A stretch of 8,345 bases of DNA, taken from the NCBI GenBank assembly GCA_030597865.1, contig JAUVQZ010000125.1, positions 1-8,345 on the forward strand, given 5' to 3'. Shown here piece after piece: positions 5,802 to 8,345 of the stretch. Position 1 is the stretch's first letter. Each line of letters begins with the position of its first letter. The notes below the pieces were generated by a model. It made no database searches, was not told the DNA's origin, and saw only the letters and a list, made by a program, of their open reading frames with translations. Position numbers and translations under genes: made by a program. The stretch is from Pseudomonadota bacterium (lineage in GTDB: Bacteria; Desulfobacterota; Desulfobulbia; Desulfobulbales; SURF-16).

Positions 5802-7037
5802 CTACCAATCTTTGCCGCTGGCGGGGCGCTGTTGTCTGATGCGCAGGCGGCGCATCTCGTGGAGGGCCTTTTCACCGTCAAGGATGTCGGCCACGGTGCT
5901 GTCGCTCTTTGCGGCCCCCTGCTCTTGTCCTTCCTGGTGTTGATCGGCGGTTGCTGCGGCCTGGTTATTCGTATCGACAGCGGCGCTGGCTGATTGTTCC
6001 GTTTTGTCCTGCTGATCAGCGGCCAGGTTGGCCGCCATCTCCTGCAAGTTGTCAGCGGCGTTTTGCTGGTGTTCCTGGGCCTGGCTGAGATCTCCCTGGT
6101 TCAGGGCATCCTCGGCATTTTTCTGGGCGCTGATGGCCTTATCCAGCCCTTTGGCCAGATCCTTACGCCCTTGGCCGCCATCACTCTGGCCATCCGGGTC
6201 TTTATTGAGCTCTTCCTTGATCTTTTCCAGGGCCTGGCGTACACCCTGCTGCTGGGCCTCCATCTCCCCAAGCTGTCCCTCCTGGGCGCTGTCAGAGCCG
6301 GCCCCCTTGCTCTGATTGGCCATGTCCTGCTGCTGTTGGCCGGCCTCGGTGAGCTGGTCCTTGAGGTCCTGCTGATCTTCTTGGCCCTGGCAACTCTGGT
6401 TTTGCTGCTCGCCTTGCTGTTGTTGGCTGGCAGGGGGCTGCTGGTTGATCTGGGCGAACTCCCTGCGGAAATCCACAATGCCCTTGCGGGCCGCCTTCAG
6501 ATGGGGATCGTCACGCAGGGCCTGCTGAAAGGCCTGGTTGCCGGCCAGCAGAAGCTCCTTTTTCTGGGCAAGATCCTGACTCTCTCCGGCGGCGGCGAGA
6601 TGGGCACGGCCCTGATTATACCCGGCCCTGGCCCGTGTCTCTTTGTTTTTATCGGCCTCGGCACTTGCTGCAAAGCCTTGGGCTGCCTCGCTGAACCTTC
6701 CCAGCTTAAAGAGGGCCGTGCCCTGGTTGTACAGGCTGTTGGCATCCACTGGTTTCTTGGTCACGGCCTGGCTGAAGAGATCCAGGGCCAGCTCATAGTT
6801 GCTTGCCCCATAGGCCTCTGCGCCTTGGCGGTGTAGGTTGTCAACGCTTGCCGCCAGGCTGGGGCTTGTTAAAAAGAGAGTGGTGGCTAGGGACATAATA
6901 AAAGCACCACAGAGACACAAAGGCATTCTTTTCAATACCCCCTTGAGGGGTACAAAGTTAAAAAAAGAAAACCTCTGTGTCTTTGTGTCTCTGTGGTTAA
7001 AGAAAACAATTTTTTTTGCTGCTGATCTTAAAATCAT
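5802..7037 (-). CDS. batC: BatC: TPR protein with Gln-rich low-complexity region
   Basis: I chose the ATG at 7037 (411 residues) because it overlaps the batB stop in an ATGA arrangement, the same junction seen between batA and batB. The frame then runs through the inverted-repeat element at 6906-6997. Downstream starts at 6935 (TTG), 6926 (ATG) and 6896 (ATG) would also give a signal peptide. The hydrophobic core AFIMSLATTLFL and a cleavage site after PSLAA lie near residues 44-63. TPR-like repeats follow at about 67-99, 100-132 and 133-180. A Gln-rich stretch comes next (about 197-265), then acidic, probably coiled-coil helices. The C-terminal tail is highly basic and ends in KDW, as in many Bat TPR proteins. 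It is predicted to be exported and soluble, or held by the other Bat proteins. batD starts five bases after its stop. Identity is firm from domains and context; the exact N-terminus is not. Confidence 0.88.
   Translation of the reverse strand: MILRSAAKKIVFFNHRDTKTQRFSFFNFVPLKGVLKRMPLCLCGAFIMSLATTLFLTSPSLAASVDNLHRQGAEAYGASNYELALDLFSQAVTKKPVDANSLYNQGTALFKLGRFSEAAQGFAASAEADKNKETRARAGYNQGRAHLAAAGESQDLAQKKELLLAGNQAFQQALRDDPHLKAARKGIVDFRREFAQINQQPPASQQQQGEQQNQSCQGQEDQQDLKDQLTEAGQQQQDMANQSKGAGSDSAQEGQLGEMEAQQQGVRQALEKIKEELNKDPDGQSDGGQGRKDLAKGLDKAISAQKNAEDALNQGDLSQAQEHQQNAADNLQEMAANLAADQQDKTEQSASAAVDTNNQAAATADQHQEGQEQGAAKSDSTVADILDGEKALHEMRRLRIRQQRPASGKDW
6906..6997. repeat. Inverted-repeat element at the batB-batC junction (MITE/REP-like)
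   Basis: Two perfect 17-bp arms, ACCACAGAGACACAAAG at 6906-6922 and its reverse complement at 6981-6997, flank a 58-bp AT-rich centre. The centre holds a small hairpin, TACCCC (6936-6941) and GGGGTA (6947-6952) with a five-base loop. The right arm is part of three imperfect 8-bp units (6975-6998: CTGTGTCT, TTGTGTCT, CTGTGGTT). The motif ACCACAGAGACACA resembles a short dispersed repeat that I recall from intergenic regions of many environmental bacterial genomes; no second copy lies in this window. Flanking bases TAAAAG (6899-6904) and TTAAAG (6997-7002) could be a decayed target duplication, but that is weak. No transposase is encoded, so it would have to be moved in trans. Confidence 0.75.
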
Positions 7038-8053
7038 TTCCGAACCATTTCCTTGGCCTGCGTGGTCAATATCACCATCTCCACCATTAACAACAGCAGG
7101 GCCAGACCTAAGAACCATTGAAATTTTTCATCAAAATTTTCAATGGACTCTTCGCTGAGTTGCCGTTTTTCATCCCCGGCAATGAGGTCAAGATAGACCT
7201 GGCCCAGGTCAATGGCGCCGGTGGCCACTGGCAAATAGCGCCCCCCGGGGGTGGCCAGGGCGATTTGGCGCAGGGTGTCGGCATCAAGCCTGGAATAGAC
7301 CTCTTTACCTTCATGGGTGAGATGGCGCCGCCGTCCCTGTCCATCAATAATGGGGATGGGCTGGCCCTGACCCTCATCGCCCAGGCCAATGACGATGAGG
7401 CGGATACCCTCGTCCCCCACGGCCTCGGCGGCATTGATCGGGAAGGATTCATGGTCCTCGCCGTCGGTGATCAGGATGATATCTTTATATGCCTTGACCT
7501 GGTTATCAAAGACCTGGCGCTGCACCATACGCAGGGTGTCGCCGATATTGGTGCCGCCCTTGACCTCCATGTCAGTGCTCAGCCGTTCCAGCATCTGGCG
7601 GAAAAAGCCGTAATCCAGGGTCAGGGGGCAGCTCACCTTGGCGGAACCGGCAAAGGCCACCAGGCTGACCCGGTCGCCCTGGAGCCGTTCCAGGCAATCC
7701 ATAATGGCCAGTTTGGCCCGTTCCAGGCGATTGGGGGAGAGATCCTCGGCCAGCATGGAGCGCGACACGTCGAGGACAAAGATCACATCGCGGCCCTGGC
7801 GCTTCATTGTGGTGGGTTTCTGCTCCCAGGCCGGCCGGGCCAGGGCGATAATGATCAGGCCCAGGGCCACAAAGAGGAGGCCCCGCTGGAGCATGGTGCG
7901 CCAACGACGGCCCTGCTTCAATGCTTCAGGTCTGCGGCTGAAGACCCGTAGTTTTCTGCCGGCCCGCCGGCCATGGATGATAAGAAGCGCTGCCAGCAGG
8001 GGCAGACCCCAGAGCAGGAGCAGGTAGGTGCTGGCCAGAAACTGAAACTTCAT
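7034..8053 (-). CDS. batB: BatB: membrane-anchored von Willebrand factor A protein
   Basis: The protein has 339 residues from the ATG at 8053, which overlaps the batA stop by four bases (ATGA); a start at 8077 inside batA is unlikely. Two N-terminal membrane helices (about 8-26 and 57-73) precede a VWA domain at about 88-290, and a third helix lies at about 312-329. The metal-binding MIDAS site is complete in sequence: D95-V-S97-R-S99, T168 in KGGTNIGD and D197 in LITDGED. It should therefore bind a divalent ion and a protein ligand. The topology puts the VWA domain on the periplasmic side, as is usual for BatA and BatB. Family knowledge links these proteins to a MoxR AAA+ ATPase and to the partner BatA. 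The gene overlaps batC by four bases if batC starts at 7037. Confidence 0.94.
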   Translation of the reverse strand: MKFQFLASTYLLLLWGLPLLAALLIIHGRRAGRKLRVFSRRPEALKQGRRWRTMLQRGLLFVALGLIIIALARPAWEQKPTTMKRQGRDVIFVLDVSRSMLAEDLSPNRLERAKLAIMDCLERLQGDRVSLVAFAGSAKVSCPLTLDYGFFRQMLERLSTDMEVKGGTNIGDTLRMVQRQVFDNQVKAYKDIILITDGEDHESFPINAAEAVGDEGIRLIVIGLGDEGQGQPIPIIDGQGRRRHLTHEGKEVYSRLDADTLRQIALATPGGRYLPVATGAIDLGQVYLDLIAGDEKRQLSEESIENFDEKFQWFLGLALLLLMVEMVILTTQAKEMVRK

Positions 8054-8345
8054 GGCAGCACCGCCAAGACACTCCACTCCAGAGCCAAGGCCAGGGCCAG
8101 TAAGCCCAGTCCGGCCAGGACAAATATGCTGAAGTACTCCCTGTAGTCCATATAGCGGATCGACTCGATCTCGCTCTTTTCCAGGCGGTCGATGGTCTGA
8201 TAGATCTCGGCCAGGGCCTTGCCGTCCGAGGCCAACCAGAACTGGCCGCCGGTTTCACTGGCCAGGGCGGCCAGGGTCTTTACATCCACATCCGGGCCCT
8301 GGCCCAGGGAGAAGAAGGAACGCTTCTTGGCCTCGCCAATGGCAA
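8050..8345 (-). CDS. batA: BatA: C-terminal 97 residues of a membrane-anchored VWA protein (5' end off window)
   Basis: Only the 3' end is present; the frame is open to the right edge. The visible part begins within the last strands and helices of a VWA domain (VKTLAALASETGGQFW, then LAEIYQTIDRLEKSEIES), a segment strongly typical of BatA. One membrane helix follows at about residues 72-92 of the fragment, ending EWSVLAVLP. The stop overlaps the batB start as ATGA. The MIDAS residues would lie upstream of the window and cannot be judged. Calling this BatA rather than a second BatB rests on the LEKSEIES/YREYF tail and on its place immediately before batB. Confidence 0.88.
   Translation of the reverse strand, partial: AIGEAKKRSFFSLGQGPDVDVKTLAALASETGGQFWLASDGKALAEIYQTIDRLEKSEIESIRYMDYREYFSIFVLAGLGLLALALALEWSVLAVLP

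Noticed and set aside
5994..6836. Open frame of 280 codons on the plus strand, very Leu-rich and hydrophobic
   Set aside because: It is exactly antisense to batC; the Leu-rich product is the mirror of the CAG-rich Gln codons. It has no ribosome binding site and batC is clearly the coding strand.
6897..7004. CRISPR-like repeat
   Set aside because: There are two inverted, not direct, copies with a single spacer and no cas genes; it fits a palindromic element instead.
7118..7951. Open frame of 277 codons on the plus strand
   Set aside because: It is antisense to batB, whose VWA motifs leave no doubt about the coding strand.

Overview
The window is a chromosomal segment of moderately GC-rich bacterial DNA with Gram-negative features: a lipoprotein signal, cleavable signal peptides and a large membrane-anchored gene cluster. 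My best guess is a Desulfobacterota (deltaproteobacterial) relative, possibly of the Desulfobulbales. That rests on an impression of the small Cys-rich protein and on the gene content, not on a marker gene, so it is tentative.

Layout. (1) Positions 1-1129, minus strand: the N-terminal part of a sensor histidine kinase with about seven membrane helices, a coiled-coil linker and a clear phospho-acceptor His box; its catalytic domain lies off the left edge. (2) Positions 1180-3141, plus strand, divergent from the kinase: a two-gene unit made of a large lipoprotein of unknown function and a small Cys-rich protein, separated by only three bases. (3) Positions 3142-3196: a short convergent intergenic gap. 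(4) Positions 3197-8345, minus strand: a Bat (Bacteroides-aerotolerance-type) operon transcribed right to left in the order batA (3' end only), batB, batC, batD, batE. Start/stop overlaps or very short gaps join every pair.

How the genes work together. BatA and BatB are membrane-anchored von Willebrand A proteins facing the periplasm. BatC and BatE carry TPR-type helices, and BatD is a large secreted or periplasmic protein with one C-terminal membrane anchor. In known systems these form an envelope complex often encoded beside a MoxR AAA+ ATPase; any moxR gene here would lie beyond the right edge. Its physiological role is still debated.

The most unusual item is a roughly 92-bp inverted-repeat element (6906-6997) at the batB-batC junction. 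It has 17-bp perfect inverted arms and an inner hairpin, and the batC frame stays open right through it. It seems to have been inserted into the signal-peptide coding region of batC without destroying the frame. I found no CRISPR array, tRNA, rRNA, transposase or phage gene.
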